Source: Methanothrix soehngenii GP6
Lineage (GTDB): Archaea; Halobacteriota; Methanosarcinia; Methanotrichales; Methanotrichaceae
Direction of reading: 5' to 3'
Length of the DNA stretch: 64,000 bases
NCBI RefSeq assembly: GCF_000204415.1
Contig: NC_015416.1
Coordinates: 744,001 to 808,000, forward strand
Shown: positions 1 through 8,144 of the stretch, piece by piece
How the letters are laid out: each line of letters begins with the position of its first letter
How positions within the stretch are numbered: the stretch's first letter is position 1
Made by a program: the position numbers and the translations under genes
Notes under the pieces: model-generated
Told to the model about the DNA's origin: nothing
Database searches by the model: none
The model's input: the letters and a program-made list of their open reading frames with translations, nothing else

Positions 1-284
1 TCGGTTTTCTTGTGCTCAATATTCCGGATCTGATATGCATTGGCCAGGATAAATTCGACATGACCTTCTAGAATGGTGAAGATAGGATACCAAAAACCTC
101 CCGTGGATTCTACAGCCAGCCTCTGGCATCTGTGGTTTATTATCCAGGATCTGAATGCCAAGAGGCCATCTTGGTTCATATTAAAACGTTCTTGGAGCTT
201 CAATCCACTTCGGGATATCATTGTAGCAATAAGAAAATCCCTGTGGATATCTGCTCCGCAAACTATTTCCTTATCTGAGTCCAT
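1..284 (-). CDS. IS110-family transposase, N-terminal part (cut by window edge)
   Basis: Reading the minus strand from the ATG at 284 to base 1 gives an open frame of 94 codons that does not close inside the window. It contains ICGADIH-like (VCGADIHRDF), LAVESTGGFWYP and NAYQIRNIEHKKT motifs in the order and spacing of the IS110 DEDD recombinase N-terminal domain. The first Asp and the Glu of the DEDD set are visible; the next Asp (after KKT) falls on the window edge and the C-terminal serine domain lies outside. The family excises and inserts the element as a circle guided by an RNA. The start is the first ATG after a stop and sits just inside a structured upstream region. Confidence 0.85.
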   Translation of the reverse strand, partial: MDSDKEIVCGADIHRDFLIATMISRSGLKLQERFNMNQDGLLAFRSWIINHRCQRLAVESTGGFWYPIFTILEGHVEFILANAYQIRNIEHKKT

Positions 285-500
285 CGTCTCACTTGCCTGA
301 TATGGGCAGATGATGATCACTCGTGCGTGCAACTTCACATACGCGTTCAAAGACGCATTTGGGCATCCACGAGATCATGGTTGTCTTTGTGTCGAGATCA
401 TGTCTCAGGTCACAGATCAACCTTCACTGCCCATATCAGCCTTGCCTATGGCTCTATGGGTTTTTCATGCTTTGGGCATGATCCCCGCCTGAGGATCATG
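285..500 (-). ncRNA. candidate IS110 bridge-RNA region
   Basis: This is the non-coding stretch between the transposase start and the element's outer end. A 13-base perfect inverted repeat (297-309 with 427-439) encloses 117 bases, and inside it 314-325 pairs with 368-377 with one bulge; a smaller GCGT/ACGC hairpin lies at 343-356. IS110 elements are known to encode their guide (bridge) RNA in the 5' non-coding end, which is exactly this position and strand. The structure is seen; the function is inferred. Confidence 0.5.
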
Positions 501-504
501 GGCT

Positions 505-600
505 CTTTGTGGTTCTATTCTGTAAACAACATTTTTTGTTTTTTCGGCTACGATTATCAACCGCAGAGGAACGCAGCACCTACCATGGCCGCCATCTCAG
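505..600. repeat. F2 repeat (CACAGAG type) interrupted by the IS110 element
   Basis: The sequence TTTGTGGTTCTATTCTGTAAAC, then a T-rich run, then ATTATCAACCGCAGAGG matches the layout of the F2 repeats at 18.0-20.3 kb. The IS110 element therefore probably inserted in or beside an F2 unit, and its left end lies close to 500-506. Confidence 0.5.
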
Positions 601-783
601 ACGTTCGATTGGATCTGCTGTCGTTCTATCGCCAAGCACGTTCAGGCATCCCTGTATAGCATCCTTGATGTTTTCCAGGGCCTCTTCGACGGTTCTTCCC
701 TGTGAGACGCAACCTGGCAGAGAGGGACATTCTATAACCAGCCAGCCATCTTCACCATTGCTGATAATGACCTTAAACCGCAT
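580..783 (-). pseudogene. HicB-type antitoxin, 3' end replaced
   Basis: The first ~53 residues (MRFKVIISNGEDGWLVIECP...) are almost identical to the intact HicB at 14,239-14,442, including the LPGCVSQG turn and the amphipathic helix that follows. From about base 622 downward the two diverge: here the frame runs into repeat/IS-flank sequence and ends in an unrelated tail (ERLRWRPW). No HicA toxin follows, because the IS110/F2 block occupies its place. I read this as a truncated relic that may still be translated. Confidence 0.65.
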
Positions 784-929
784 ACGACTTCACTATAATC
801 CATCTGACGAGAGCAGAGAAGGCCAGTGGGGATCACGCTGTGGTCCAGGCCGCGGCGCTGGCACTCCCGAATCACCGGAGCCATCTTGATGATCTCCGGC
901 CGGGTCCCGTGGATGATTGCAATGGTCAT
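732..929 (-). pseudogene. wecB 5' fragment no. 1
   Basis: From the ATG at 929 the frame reads MTIAIIHGTRPEIIKMAPVI, the N-terminal nucleotide-binding start of non-hydrolysing UDP-N-acetylglucosamine 2-epimerase. Homology fades after about 45 residues and the frame then runs across the HicB relic. The full family is about 360-380 residues, so this cannot be functional. The bases upstream of the ATG are shared with the other wecB fragments. Confidence 0.7.
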
Positions 930-994
930 GGGTAGTTGTCGCCTTTGATTTGTATCTAATAGCAAATCGGTTTGATTGGATTGCAGATAACGGA

Positions 995-1340
995 TTTTAA
1001 CCACAAAGAGCACAGAGGACTCACAAAGGTTAATGCAATTCCTGATAATCCGATAAACCTTCGTGCGGGCTTTGTGCCCTTTGTGAGCTTTGTGGTTTAT
1101 ATTCGTCGTGGATCGGTTTGATCGGATTGATGATAACGGATTTTAACCACAAAGAGCACAAAGATCACAGAGGACTCACAAAGGTTAATCAAGTTCCTGA
1201 TAACCCGATAAATCTTCGTGCGGGCTTTGTGTCCTTTGTGAGCTTTGTGGTTTATATTCGTCGTAGATCGGTTTGATCGGATTGATGATAACGGATTTTA
1301 ACCACAAAGAGCACGAAGATCACAAAGGCCTCGCAAAGGT
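995..1340. repeat. F1 palindromic repeats (two full units and a left half)
   Basis: Units at 995-1101 and 1141-1255 and a left half at 1297-1340. Each unit opens with TTTAACCACAAAG, continues with CACAAAG heptads spaced 9 bases apart, has a variable centre (GTTCCTGATAACCCG), and closes with the inverted heptads ending CTTTGTGGTTTATA. Units are joined by a ~40 base linker containing GATCGGTTTGATCGGATT. Confidence 0.9.
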
Positions 1341-1367
1341 TGCTTGAGTTAGCACAAAGGCTCTGCG

Positions 1368-1874
1368 TTACTCAACTATTGAATGCGAATCACCTATCGA
1401 AGTATTATCCTTATCTTCGATTTCTCTTATTATCATCTTGACCTCATCTTTCGATTTTATCCCCGATCTCCATAAAGCCCGGAGTATTGATTGGAGATCA
1501 AGGACATCGATATTCATGGAAACAGCAAACTGCAGGGCCACAAAATCCATTGAAGAGAACATATAGCCTCTGTTTTTGCATATGCTTATGGCTTCAAGTT
1601 CTCCTTTGCCGAGAGATTTGTTGCCGACGAGCATCTCTTTATAGAGCTTGTTCTCGCCTTCAGAAGGATAAACAATATCAAAGCTTTCGAAGACATCTAA
1701 CGGGAATGTATATCCATAATCAAGAGATACAGATAACTCTTCAAAGATTCTTGGAGTAATATATATTGAATGATTTGAGAATAGGCACAAAAGTAGATTC
1801 AAGCGCTCTATTTTGGCAAAGGCGCTCGCTATATCGGTATCCACTATGATGGCTTTATCCAAGAATCGCGTCAA
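1368..1874 (-). CDS. PIN-domain toxin (DUF3368-like), copy 1
   Basis: A 168-residue PIN-type ribonuclease, the toxin half of a type II toxin-antitoxin pair. Acidic positions expected for the metal site are present: D12/D14 in IIVDTDIASA, E92/E94 in KGELEAI, and D110 in SSMDF. The ELEAI segment and following 'threat-and-forget' helix are typical of DUF3368 PIN proteins that pair with UPF0175 antitoxins. It overlaps the upstream antitoxin by 20 bases, implying translational coupling. A near-identical copy lies at 6,630-7,136. Type is confident; the RNA target is unknown. Confidence 0.85.
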   Translation of the reverse strand: MTRFLDKAIIVDTDIASAFAKIERLNLLLCLFSNHSIYITPRIFEELSVSLDYGYTFPLDVFESFDIVYPSEGENKLYKEMLVGNKSLGKGELEAISICKNRGYMFSSMDFVALQFAVSMNIDVLDLQSILRALWRSGIKSKDEVKMIIREIEDKDNTSIGDSHSIVE

Positions 1875-2163
1875 CTCCCTTTTCTAGCCGTTCCCGAGGC
1901 GGAGCATGTACTATTCTCTTTATTCCTCTTGATTCTAAAAAGCTCTTAAATCCCTCTATAGAGATTCCGGCGATCTCTGCTGCCCTGCTCATAGATATCT
2001 TTTCTGATTTATACAGCTCAACTGCCATTTCCAATCTAATAAATGGTTTTACCTCGATCATCGTTCTGAAGGCCTCATCCATCAAAGCTTCTCGATTCTT
2101 GTAATAGCCTGCTCGAATCAGGCCCTCAATTCCTTCTTTGAGAACATCTATATCTGCAGTCAT
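1855..2163 (-). CDS. UPF0175-family antitoxin, copy 1
   Basis: 102 residues. The central segment RLEMAVELYKSEKISMSRAAEIAGIS is the UPF0175 helix-turn-helix signature; the N-terminal helix carries the YYKNREALMDEA motif. In this family the protein represses its own operon and neutralises the adjacent PIN toxin. The start is the ATG within CATATG at 2,161-2,166. An AT-rich ATTATTATAG box about 30 bases upstream (2,183-2,196) is a plausible TATA element. First gene of the two-gene module with 1,368-1,874. Confidence 0.85.
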   Translation of the reverse strand: MTADIDVLKEGIEGLIRAGYYKNREALMDEAFRTMIEVKPFIRLEMAVELYKSEKISMSRAAEIAGISIEGFKSFLESRGIKRIVHAPPRERLEKGVDAILG

Positions 2164-2197
2164 ATGAAGATTGTTGCCTCTGATTACTATAATAATC

Positions 2198-2452
2198 TTA
2201 CCTCAGATGATCGGATTCCAGATCTGCCAAGATCCGCCCCGTCTGCTCGCCGTGATTGCCGGAGCCTACATCTAAATTATGATCTGGCTGCGGTAGCTCC
2301 AGCTGCTCGAAGAATATCCGGTCCATGTGATAGGAGTAGTGCTGGCCGGTGTGGATGATGCTGTAGTCCAGGCCGCGGCGCTGGCACTCCCGAATCACCG
2401 GAGCCATCTTGATGATCTCCGGCCTGGTCCCGAGGATGATTGCAATGGTCAT
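2198..2452 (-). pseudogene. wecB 5' fragment no. 2
   Basis: From the ATG at 2,452 this carries 84 residues of UDP-GlcNAc 2-epimerase: GTRPEIIKMAPVI, HTGQHYS, MDRIFFEQLEL, NLDVGSGNHGEQTGRIL. The homology stops at ADLE, and the frame ends within DNA shared with the PIN/UPF0175 module. It lacks the C-terminal three quarters of the enzyme and all later active-site residues. Confidence 0.8.
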
Positions 2453-2517
2453 GGGTAGATCGTCGCCTTTGATTTGTATTTGATAGCAAATCGGTTTGAT
2501 TGGACTGCGATAAACGG

Positions 2518-2636
2518 TTTTTAACCACAAAGAGCACAAAGATCACAAAGGAATCGCAAAGGTTACTTCGGGGTTATTGAGATCAGATCATCCTTTAGTG
2601 CGGGCTTTGTGCCCTTTGTGAGCTTTGTGGTTTATA
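2518..2636. repeat. F1 palindromic repeat, one full unit
   Basis: Opens TTTTTAACCACAAAGAGCAC and closes CTTTGTGGTTTATA; the centre (GGGTTATTGAGATCAG) differs from most other units but matches the one at 5,339-5,457. Confidence 0.9.
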
Positions 2637-2684
2637 TCGTCGCAAATCGGTTTGATCGGATTGAAAGATAACGGATTTGCCTCT

Positions 2685-2805
2685 TCGCTCAATTATGCGG
2701 GTGAGGTCCGGCACGGAATATAACCTCCGTGGCTGAGTCAAAGCATAGCGGTTCACCACAGAGGAACAGAGACACAGAGAATTTCCGATTCAAGTTCACC
2801 CATAT
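2685..2805. repeat. F3 repeat (CACAGAG type)
   Basis: Contains CTCTTCGCTCAATTATGCGG, GAGGTCCGGCA, and the CACAGAGGAACAGAGACACAGAG heptad block. Related copies lie at about 3,841, 9,905, 13,861, 17,115, 35,690 and 43,770. Confidence 0.8.
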
Positions 2806-2820
2806 CAAATAGCGAGGAGA

Positions 2821-3777
2821 CTAATTATCTCTGGCTCCATTCCCAGCATTGTGGCCATGGACATGGTTCGCTTTTCTTATCTGCTCGATCTCATTCTTGA
2901 ATTCAATCATCATCTTGGATATGCTGTGCAATATGATCCCGGTCATGGCCAGGAAGGACCCCACCAGCGTCAGCAATATCATAAGCAGCGTAGGCCCATA
3001 CGCCAGGCTCCCCCCATGATAAAACACTCGCAGAAAATCCAGCCCCATTCCAACCCCCACTGCCGCCAGCAGAATCCCAGGCACTGTGAAGTAATAAAGC
3101 GGCCTTCTCAGCTCCATATCATGCAGGATCTTGATCAGCGTCTTCACCCCGTGGGATACGGGATTCTGGGTCGAGGCCCTCTCCACATCGTACCGGCAGT
3201 GGATCGGAACCTCCTTGATGGACAGATCATTGTCCTTGGCCTGCAAGAGGACCTCCGAGCCGGCGGACATGCCGCTGTCCTTGATGTAGATGCTCTCTAT
3301 CGCCCTTTGCCCATAGGCTCGAAAGCCGCTCTGGCTATCGGTGACGCTGACCCCCCCGGCAACACTGGTCGCCACATCGAGGACCTTCATCCCCACCTTC
3401 CGATAGGCGGGAATGTTTTCGCCGTTGCCGTCGCAGAACCGGGAGCCTATAACCAGATCGCAGCCATTGTTGAGTGGATCGAGGAGCTCGGGAATCTCAG
3501 AGGCATCATGCTGGCCGTCCGAGTCTATGATCACCATCTTTTCCGCCCCCAGATTGCGTGCTGTCTCAAAGCAGGAACGGAGTGCCGCGCCATAGCCGCT
3601 GTTCTTCTCATGCCGAACCACATAAGCCCCCAGAGCTTCGGCTATGCTCGCCGTGGCGTCAGAGCTGCCGTCGTCGACCACAACCACCTGGTCGACGTAC
3701 TTCTTGCAGCCTAAAACCATCTTGGCGATGGACCTCTCCTCATTGTAGGCAGGCATGGCAGCTATGACAAATGACAT
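2821..3777 (-). CDS. family 2 glycosyltransferase with two C-terminal membrane helices, copy 1
   Basis: 318 residues of a dolichyl-phosphate-mannose-synthase-like GT-A enzyme. Residues 1-15 (VIAAMPAYNEERS), the DDGS nucleotide-binding site at 35-38 and DSDGQHD metal-binding motif at 85-91 are intact; SGFRAY at ~151-156 is typical too. Two hydrophobic segments (about 226-250 and 263-286) anchor the C-terminus in the membrane. Likely transfers a sugar from a nucleotide donor to a lipid or glycan in cell-surface synthesis; donor and acceptor cannot be read from sequence. A copy differing by about nine residues is at 8,885-9,841. The gene is flanked by repeats and wecB fragments, so it may descend from a surface-polysaccharide locus. 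Confidence 0.88.
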   Translation of the reverse strand: MSFVIAAMPAYNEERSIAKMVLGCKKYVDQVVVVDDGSSDATASIAEALGAYVVRHEKNSGYGAALRSCFETARNLGAEKMVIIDSDGQHDASEIPELLDPLNNGCDLVIGSRFCDGNGENIPAYRKVGMKVLDVATSVAGGVSVTDSQSGFRAYGQRAIESIYIKDSGMSAGSEVLLQAKDNDLSIKEVPIHCRYDVERASTQNPVSHGVKTLIKILHDMELRRPLYYFTVPGILLAAVGVGMGLDFLRVFYHGGSLAYGPTLLMILLTLVGSFLAMTGIILHSISKMMIEFKNEIEQIRKANHVHGHNAGNGARDN

Positions 3778-3837
3778 TTTTCCTCTCAGATTTTCCCTAT
3801 GGATGCATTATCTCTGCGTTATGATCCTGATAATTTA

Positions 3838-3950
3838 GATGGCTCTTCGCTGAATTATGTGGATGAGGTCCGGCAGAGAATATGGCCTCTGTTCCTCTGC
3901 GCCTCTGTGGTTGGGTCAGTGAATCGCGGTTCACCACTGAGGCACAAAAG
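3838..3950. repeat. F3 repeat
   Basis: GGCTCTTCGCTGAATTATGT, GAGGTCCGGCAGAG, CCTCTGCGCCTCTGTGGTTG, then GGTTCACCACTGAGGCAC; the duplicate is at 9,902-10,015. Confidence 0.8.
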
Positions 3951-3960
3951 ATACGCGAGG

Positions 3961-4622
3961 AGCCAAACCCTTTTTGCAATCTTTGTGAGCTTTGTGGTTT
4001 ATACTCGCCGTAGATCGGTTTGATCGGATTACAGATTACGGATTTTAACCACAAAGCGCACAAAGATCACAAAGGACTCGCAAAGGTTAATGCAATTCCT
4101 GATAACCCGAGAAACCTTTCGTGCGGGCTTTGTGCCCTTTGTGAGCTTTGTGGTTTATACTCGCCGTAGATCGGTTTGATCGGAGTACAGATTACGGTTT
4201 TTAACCACAAAGTGCACAAAGTGCACAAAGATCACAAAGGAATCGCAAAGGTTAATCCAGTTCCTGATAACCCGAAAAACCTTCTGTGCGGGCTTTGTGC
4301 CCTTTGTGAGCTTTGTGGTTTATACTCGCCGTAGATCGGTTTGATCGGATTACAGATTACGGATTTTAACCACAAAGTGCACAAAGATCACAAAGGACTT
4401 CGCAAAGGTTAATACAGTTCCCGATAGCCCGAAAAACCTTTTGTGCGGGCTTTGTGCCCTTTGTGAGCTTTGTGGTTTATATCGTCGTAGATCGGTTTGA
4501 TCGGATTACAGATTACGGATTTTAACCACAAAGCGCACAAAGATCACAAAGGACTCGCAAAGGTTAATGCAATTCCTGATAACCCGAAAAACCTTCTGTG
4601 CGGGTGAGCTTTGTGGTTTATT
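3961..4622. repeat. F1 palindromic repeat array (right half plus four units)
   Basis: A right half at 3,961-4,005, then units at about 4,043-4,160, 4,199-4,323, 4,363-4,482 and a shortened one at 4,519-4,620. Unit-to-unit period is about 156-164 bases. The second unit has one additional CACAAAG heptad. Some minus- and plus-strand reading frames here (LCVLCELCG-like, TTKSTKITK-like) are artefacts of the 9-base periodicity. Confidence 0.9.
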
Positions 4623-4842
4623 TTTAAACGTAATACCCCGCAGCTCGCTGCGGCTGGGATAAAGGGCATGCGTATTCAATTTAGGCTCAGATCTGCTTGG
4701 CCTGGCTCCAACTTCATGCGGCAGCGCCTCGGATGCCCCGCCGCTTGCGGCGTGGGTGCGCTGCCGCCGTTTCACTATTTTGTCGCAAATCAAACTAAAT
4801 TAACTGCACACATCGAATATTAATAATAGTATACGAAACGCG

Positions 4843-5280
4843 TTACCCATTCACGAGTCTTGTTATCCCATCCCTCAGCATCCTGACATTGAAATTGATG
4901 AGCAACCCAAGCCACGTATTCCTTAATTTCAGGTAGGTCAGAAGCTGAGCCTCGTGGAGGAAATTGATCTCCTCCACCGCCTTTAGCTCTACAATCACCA
5001 GGTCATCCACCAGGATATCAAGCCGGTAGCCGCAATCCAGATTTAGGCCCTTGTAACTCAGTGGCAGTGGGACCTGGCGCCGAAAACTAATCCCCCTCAG
5101 ACCCAACTCGCAGCAGAGGCACTCCTCATAGACGGATTCGAAAAGCCCGGGGCCGAGATGGCGATGAACCTCGATGGCTGCGCCGATGATCTCTCTGGAG
5201 AGAGCATCCGCTCTCAGTCTCTCAGGAGAGGATTGCATCTCATGGGTCAATCCCTTGTCGCCATCTGATATTGGAATCAT
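4843..5280 (-). CDS. GxxExxY protein, copy 1
   Basis: 145 residues. It carries GPGLFESVYEECL (the GxxExxY signature), then YKGLNLDCGYRLDILV, IVELKAVEEINFLHEAQLLTYL and GLLINFNV near the end, all in the order of this family. The ELK and preceding D fit a PD-(D/E)XK nuclease-like core. Function is unsettled; family members often lie near polysaccharide genes and defence islands. A copy with three substitutions is at 10,603-11,040. Stand-alone between F1 repeats. Confidence 0.85.
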   Translation of the reverse strand: MIPISDGDKGLTHEMQSSPERLRADALSREIIGAAIEVHRHLGPGLFESVYEECLCCELGLRGISFRRQVPLPLSYKGLNLDCGYRLDILVDDLVIVELKAVEEINFLHEAQLLTYLKLRNTWLGLLINFNVRMLRDGITRLVNG

Positions 5281-5338
5281 TGTTAACTCTGTAATTTATA
5301 TTCGTCGTAGATCTCGGTTGAATGGGCTTCGGTAGACG

Positions 5339-5552
5339 GATTTTAACCACAAAAGTGCACAAAGATCACAGAGGACTCGCAAAGGTTGCTTCGGGTCATT
5401 GAGACCTGATCATCCTTTAGTGCGGGCTTTGTGCCCTTTGTGAGCTTTGTGGTTTATACTCATCGTAGATCTCGGTTTGATTGGGCTTCGATAACGGAAT
5501 TTAACCACAAAGATCACGAAGCTCACAAAGGACTCTCAAAGGTTTCAGTCCT
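5339..5552. repeat. F1 palindromic repeats (one unit, one left half)
   Basis: Unit 5,339-5,457 and left half 5,499-5,552, the latter running straight into the 3' end of the next minus-strand gene pair. Confidence 0.85.
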
Positions 5553-5594
5553 CTATGTCTCTCACCTCTGTGGGAAATTAGTAAAAATACTACG

Positions 5595-5834
5595 CTATGC
5601 AGCAGCTTCCTCCGTGAATCTTTTGGCTGCAATGATAGTCAAACCAGTAAGCTTGCCTTCTTTATCGTAATTTCTGATGATCCCATCTTCGTCCTCCTCA
5701 TGTTCTATGGCATTTGGGGGATAGACAAAGCTGACATAAAGCACATCAGCTTCTTCATCGTAGTCAATCCAGACCTTCTTCGTTGAGGATCTGACCACGT
5801 GTGGAATCATCTTTATTAGCTCTGCTTCGTCCAT
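5595..5834 (-). CDS. DUF2283-type small protein (probable antitoxin), copy 1
   Basis: 79 residues. The segment VWIDYDEEADVLYVSFVYPP followed by an acidic stretch, IIRNYDKEGKLTGLTIIAAKRF, is the DUF2283 pattern. Strongly acidic, as small antitoxins often are. Its start overlaps the end of the upstream gene by 19 bases, so the two are co-translated. I infer an antitoxin or immunity role from this coupling; no direct proof. The copy at 11,352-11,591 is nearly identical. Confidence 0.7.
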   Translation of the reverse strand: MDEAELIKMIPHVVRSSTKKVWIDYDEEADVLYVSFVYPPNAIEHEEDEDGIIRNYDKEGKLTGLTIIAAKRFTEEAAA

Positions 5835-6148
5835 ATTATCTCACGGCCAATGAGCTTTCTTATCGTGGATGTTTTGTACGCTGTGATAATAAACCCATCG
5901 TTTGGTGACAATTCCTTATAGGCAACCATTAGATACTTCGGTCCTAGATGGGTGTTAGGGAAGAACCTTATGCATCGTAGCTCATCACTAACACCTTTTG
6001 TGATGGTTTCCGGATCTTCAATTGTCTTAATAAGCTCCAGGATGTTCCCGTTCATCTCTGTGTGAGATGTTACGATATGGAGCCATCTCTCCTCTGTCAA
6101 TCGGATAGGTACTTGATTCTTAGACCTCGCTATGCATTCACTCTCCAT
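5816..6148 (-). CDS. probable BECR-fold (PBECR-like) ribonuclease toxin, copy 1
   Basis: 110 residues. The layout IRLTEERWLHIVTSHTEM (basic residue and His in helix 1), DPETITKG, then KYLMVAYKEL and a terminal DGFIITAYKTSTIRK strand resembles the Barnase-EndoU-ColicinE5/RelE nuclease superfamily, in which the conserved R/H and the ITAY...T strand form the active site. It precedes, and overlaps, the DUF2283 gene. Assignment rests on motif shape only; a fold search would settle it. Confidence 0.55.
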   Translation of the reverse strand: MESECIARSKNQVPIRLTEERWLHIVTSHTEMNGNILELIKTIEDPETITKGVSDELRCIRFFPNTHLGPKYLMVAYKELSPNDGFIITAYKTSTIRKLIGREIIWTKQS

Positions 6149-6158
6149 TTTTCAGTTC

Positions 6159-6491
6159 CTACCCGATCAATGGCCATCCTCGGTTTCCAGCGTTGCATCC
6201 CTGCAGCGGCTGTTCGAATGGCGCTATATCGGGCCGCTCTGCCATCGGCACTCCTTCCAGATCTGCCAGGATTCGCCCCGTCTGCTCTCCGTGATTGCCG
6301 GAGCCTACATCTAAATTATGATCTGGCTGCGGTAGCTCCAGCTGCTCGAAGAATATCCGGTCCATCTGATAGGAGTAGTGCTGGCCGGTGTGGATGATGC
6401 TGTAATCCAGGCCGCGGCGCTGGCACTCTCTTATCACCGGTGCCATCTTGATGATCTCCGGCCGGGTCCCGAGGATGATTGCAATGGTCAT
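6159..6491 (-). pseudogene. wecB 5' fragment no. 3
   Basis: The longest kind of fragment: about 92 residues of UDP-GlcNAc 2-epimerase from MTIAIILGTRPEIIKMAPVI to ADLEGVPMAERPDI, then an unrelated tail (APFEQPLQ...). The following QGDT motif and everything after it are missing. The duplicate with the same breakpoint is at 11,916-12,248. Confidence 0.8.
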
Positions 6492-6552
6492 GGGTAGATC
6501 GTCGCCTTTGATATGTATCTAATAGCAAATCGGTTTGATTGGACTGAGATAA

Positions 6553-6602
6553 ACGGATTTTAACCACAAAGAGCACAAAGCCCACAAAGGGCTCGCAAAG
6601 GT
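6553..6602. repeat. F1 left half
   Basis: TTTTAACCACAAAGAGCAC, CACAAAGGGCTCGCAAAGG, then GTTGCTTGAG leading into the PIN gene 3' end, as at 1,297-1,345. It marks the junction between the two large duplicated blocks. Confidence 0.8.
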
Positions 6603-6629
6603 TGCTTGAGTTAGCATAAAGGCTCTGCG

Positions 6630-7136
6630 TTACTCAACTATTGAATGCGAATCGCCTATCGAAGTATTATCCTTATCTTCGATTTCTCTTATTATTATCT
6701 TGACCTCATCTTTCGATTTTATCCCCGATCTCCATAAAGCCCGGAGTATTGATTGGAGATCAAGGACATCGATATTCATGGAAACAGCAAACTGCAGGGC
6801 CGCAAAATCCATTGAAGAGAACATATAGCCTCTGTTTTTGCAGATGCTTATGGCTTCAAGTTCTCCTTTGCCGAGAGATTTGTTGCCGACGAGCATCTCT
6901 TTATAGAGCTTGTTCTCGCCTTCAGAAGGATAAACAATATCAAAGCTTTCGAAGACATCTAACGGGAATGTATATCCATAATCAAGAGATACAGATAACT
7001 CTTCAAAGATTCTTGGAGTAATATATATTGAATGATTTGAGAATAGGCACAAAAGTAGATCCAAGCGCTCTATTTTGGCAAAGGCGCTCGCTATATCGGT
7101 ATCCACTATGATGGCTTTATCCAAGAATCGCGTCAA
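6630..7136 (-). CDS. PIN-domain toxin (DUF3368-like), copy 2
   Basis: 168 residues; differs from the 1,368-1,874 protein at only a few positions (N26D, V111A, M146I). The same acidic residues (D12/D14, E92/E94, D110) are kept, so both copies should be active. The reading frame is offset from copy 1 by exactly 5,262 bases with no indel, showing a recent duplication. It overlaps its antitoxin by 20 bases. Confidence 0.85.
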   Translation of the reverse strand: MTRFLDKAIIVDTDIASAFAKIERLDLLLCLFSNHSIYITPRIFEELSVSLDYGYTFPLDVFESFDIVYPSEGENKLYKEMLVGNKSLGKGELEAISICKNRGYMFSSMDFAALQFAVSMNIDVLDLQSILRALWRSGIKSKDEVKIIIREIEDKDNTSIGDSHSIVE

Positions 7137-7425
7137 CTCCCTTTTCTAACCGTTCCCGAGGCGGAGCATGTACTATTCTCTTTATTCCTCTTGATTCTAA
7201 AAAGCTCTTAAATCCCTCTATAGAGATCCCGGCAATCTCTGCTGCCCTGCTCATAGATATCTTTTCTGATTTATACAGCTCAACTGCCATTTCCAATCTA
7301 ATAAATGGTTTTACCTCGATCATCGTTCTGAAGGCCTCATCCATCAAAGCTTCTCGATTCTTGTAATAGCCCGCTCGAATCAGGCCCTCAATTCCTTCTT
7401 TGAGAACATCTATATCTGCAGTCAT
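7117..7425 (-). CDS. UPF0175-family antitoxin, copy 2
   Basis: 102 residues, identical in sequence to the antitoxin at 1,855-2,163 as translated. The two antitoxins therefore probably cross-neutralise both PIN toxins. Same CATATG start and the same ATTATTATAG box upstream. Confidence 0.85.
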   Translation of the reverse strand: MTADIDVLKEGIEGLIRAGYYKNREALMDEAFRTMIEVKPFIRLEMAVELYKSEKISMSRAAEIAGISIEGFKSFLESRGIKRIVHAPPRERLEKGVDAILG

Positions 7426-7448
7426 ATGAAGATTGTTGCCTCTGATTA

Positions 7449-7574
7449 CTATAATAATCTTACCTCAGATGATCGGATTCCACATCGGTCCAGGCCGCGG
7501 CACTGGCACTCCCGAATCACCGGAGCCATCTTGATGATCTCCGGCCGGGTCCCGAGGATGATTGCAATGGTCAT
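7449..7574 (-). pseudogene. wecB 5' fragment no. 4 (short)
   Basis: ATG at 7,574; about 30 residues of the epimerase N-terminus (GTRPEIIKMAPVI, then CQCRGLD) before joining the DNA upstream of the antitoxin. The breakpoint differs from that at the equivalent place in the first block (2,219), so the fragments shorten independently. Confidence 0.7.
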
Positions 7575-7624
7575 GGTAGATCGTAGCCTTTGGATTTTTG
7601 GGTTGATTGGACTGCGATAAACGG

Positions 7625-8110
7625 AATTTAACCACAAAGAGCACAAAGATCACAAAGGTCTCGCAAAGGTTAAACGAGTTCTTGATAGGCCGAAAAAACC
7701 TTCGTGCGGGCTCTGTGTCCTTTGTGAGCTTTGTGGTTTATACTCGTCGTAGATCGGTTCGATCGGATTACAGATTACGGATTTTAACCACAAAGAGCAC
7801 AAAGATCACAAAGGTCTCGCAAAGGTTAATACAGTTCCTGATAACCCGAAAAACCTTTCGTGCGGGCTTTGTGCCCTTTGTGAGCTTTGTGGTTTATATT
7901 CGTCGTAGATCGGTTTGATCGGATTAAAGATAACGGATTTTAACCACAAAGAGCACAAAGATCACAAAGGCCTCGCAAAGGTTAATGCAGTTCCTGATAA
8001 TCCGAAAAAACCTTCTGTGCGGGCTTTGTGCCCTTTGTGAGCTTTATGGTTTATATCGTCGCAAATCGGTTTGATCGGATTGAAGATAACGGATTTTAAC
8101 CACAAAAACC
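7625..8110. repeat. F1 palindromic repeat array (three units and a left stub)
   Basis: Units at about 7,625-7,742, 7,781-7,898 and 7,937-8,055 and a stub TTTTAACCACAAAAACC at 8,092-8,108. Period about 156 bases. No counterpart of this array plus the following PIN/VapB pair exists at the matching place in the first block. Confidence 0.9.
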
Positions 8111-8144
8111 GGTCCATAAATAATTCTAAATAATCTATCAGCTA

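Noticed and set aside
2198-2539. wecB fragments as functional short epimerases.
   Set aside because: All lack at least three quarters of the enzyme, including the later active-site residues and UDP-binding C-terminus.
3797-4822. Many open frames on both strands inside the F1 arrays (also at 7,607-7,918, 10,154-10,431, 11,056-11,283).
   Set aside because: Their sequences are the 9-base heptad period translated (TTKSTKITK, LCVLCELCG, HKDHKAHK types). No ribosome sites and no conservation outside the repeat.
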